Under the pieces are notes generated by a model. The model did no database searches. It was not told the origin of the DNA and saw only the letters and a list, made by a program, of their open reading frames with translations. A program made the position numbers and the translations under genes. From CAYPZL01 sp964415045 (GTDB lineage: Bacteria; Planctomycetota; Phycisphaerae; Sedimentisphaerales; Anaerobacaceae): a DNA stretch of 30,893 nt. This document shows, one piece after another, positions 30,879-30,893 of the stretch (within the stretch, counting starts at the first letter, position 1; every line of letters starts with the position of its first letter). Where the stretch lies: assembly GCA_964415045.1 (NCBI GenBank), contig CAYPZL010000052.1, positions 1 through 30,893 of the forward strand. The letters run 5' to 3'.

Positions 30879-30893
30879 CTGGGGCGTGGGGAA

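Overview
The window (about 31 kb, GC-rich) looks like a piece of a planctomycete chromosome, most likely the Phycisphaerae/Sedimentisphaerales side. The signs are two Tat-exported Cys-type sulfatases, a secreted GH2 enzyme, a lipoprotein with a glycosidase-like propeller, a Tat-exported FAD oxidoreductase, a PtsN-like EIIA fused to an excisionase-type HTH, a giant MFS/spermidine-synthase/TPR fusion, and many dispersed hairpin repeats. This placement is inference from gene content; no rRNA or marker phylogeny is available. No phage and no CRISPR array are visible.

Layout. 1-527: an edge carrying what looks like an IS end, a 5'-truncated HigB-type toxin and its intact HigA-type antitoxin. 535-9629, almost all on the minus strand: a Kv-type potassium channel with a C-terminal zinc ribbon, a broken small exported protein, sulfatase 1, a repeat block, an S41 peptidase coupled to sulfatase 2, a relic of a second glycosidase on the plus strand, and a large GH2 enzyme. 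This is a small sulfated-polysaccharide degradation locus. 10027-15508: a small membrane protein, an FAH-family hydrolase, a tail-anchored coiled-coil protein, the HTH-EIIA regulator and the FAD oxidoreductase. 15716-20004, plus strand: the MFS/spermidine-synthase fusion, a vapBC pair with a near-consensus promoter, and a YciH/SUI1 protein. 20029-25344, minus strand: an ABC-2 exporter pair, a parvulin, an internally deleted GNAT, the propeller lipoprotein, a HAD phosphatase and a methyltransferase. 25478-30659: tRNA-Leu(CAA) with its own promoter, a flavin-reductase-like protein, a hairpin cluster, two secreted proteins (one with RCC1 repeats), a membrane protein and proB.

How the parts work together. 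The sulfatases would remove sulfate esters and the GH2 enzyme would then cut the glycan outside the cytoplasm. The S41 peptidase is cotranscribed with sulfatase 2. The relic glycosidase and the broken gene after sulfatase 1 suggest that this locus is decaying or being rearranged. The rest is mostly housekeeping or stand-alone genes.

The most notable non-genic signal is that both window edges carry the same imperfect ~28-bp sequence in inverted orientation, as expected if the contig is bounded by the two ends of one multicopy insertion sequence. One of these ends has cut off the N-terminal half of the toxin gene. I see no convincing new multigene system. The best leads for something under-described are the HTH-EIIA regulator, the tail-anchored coiled-coil protein beside it, the zinc-ribbon potassium channel and the tandem expansion of a dispersed palindromic repeat.
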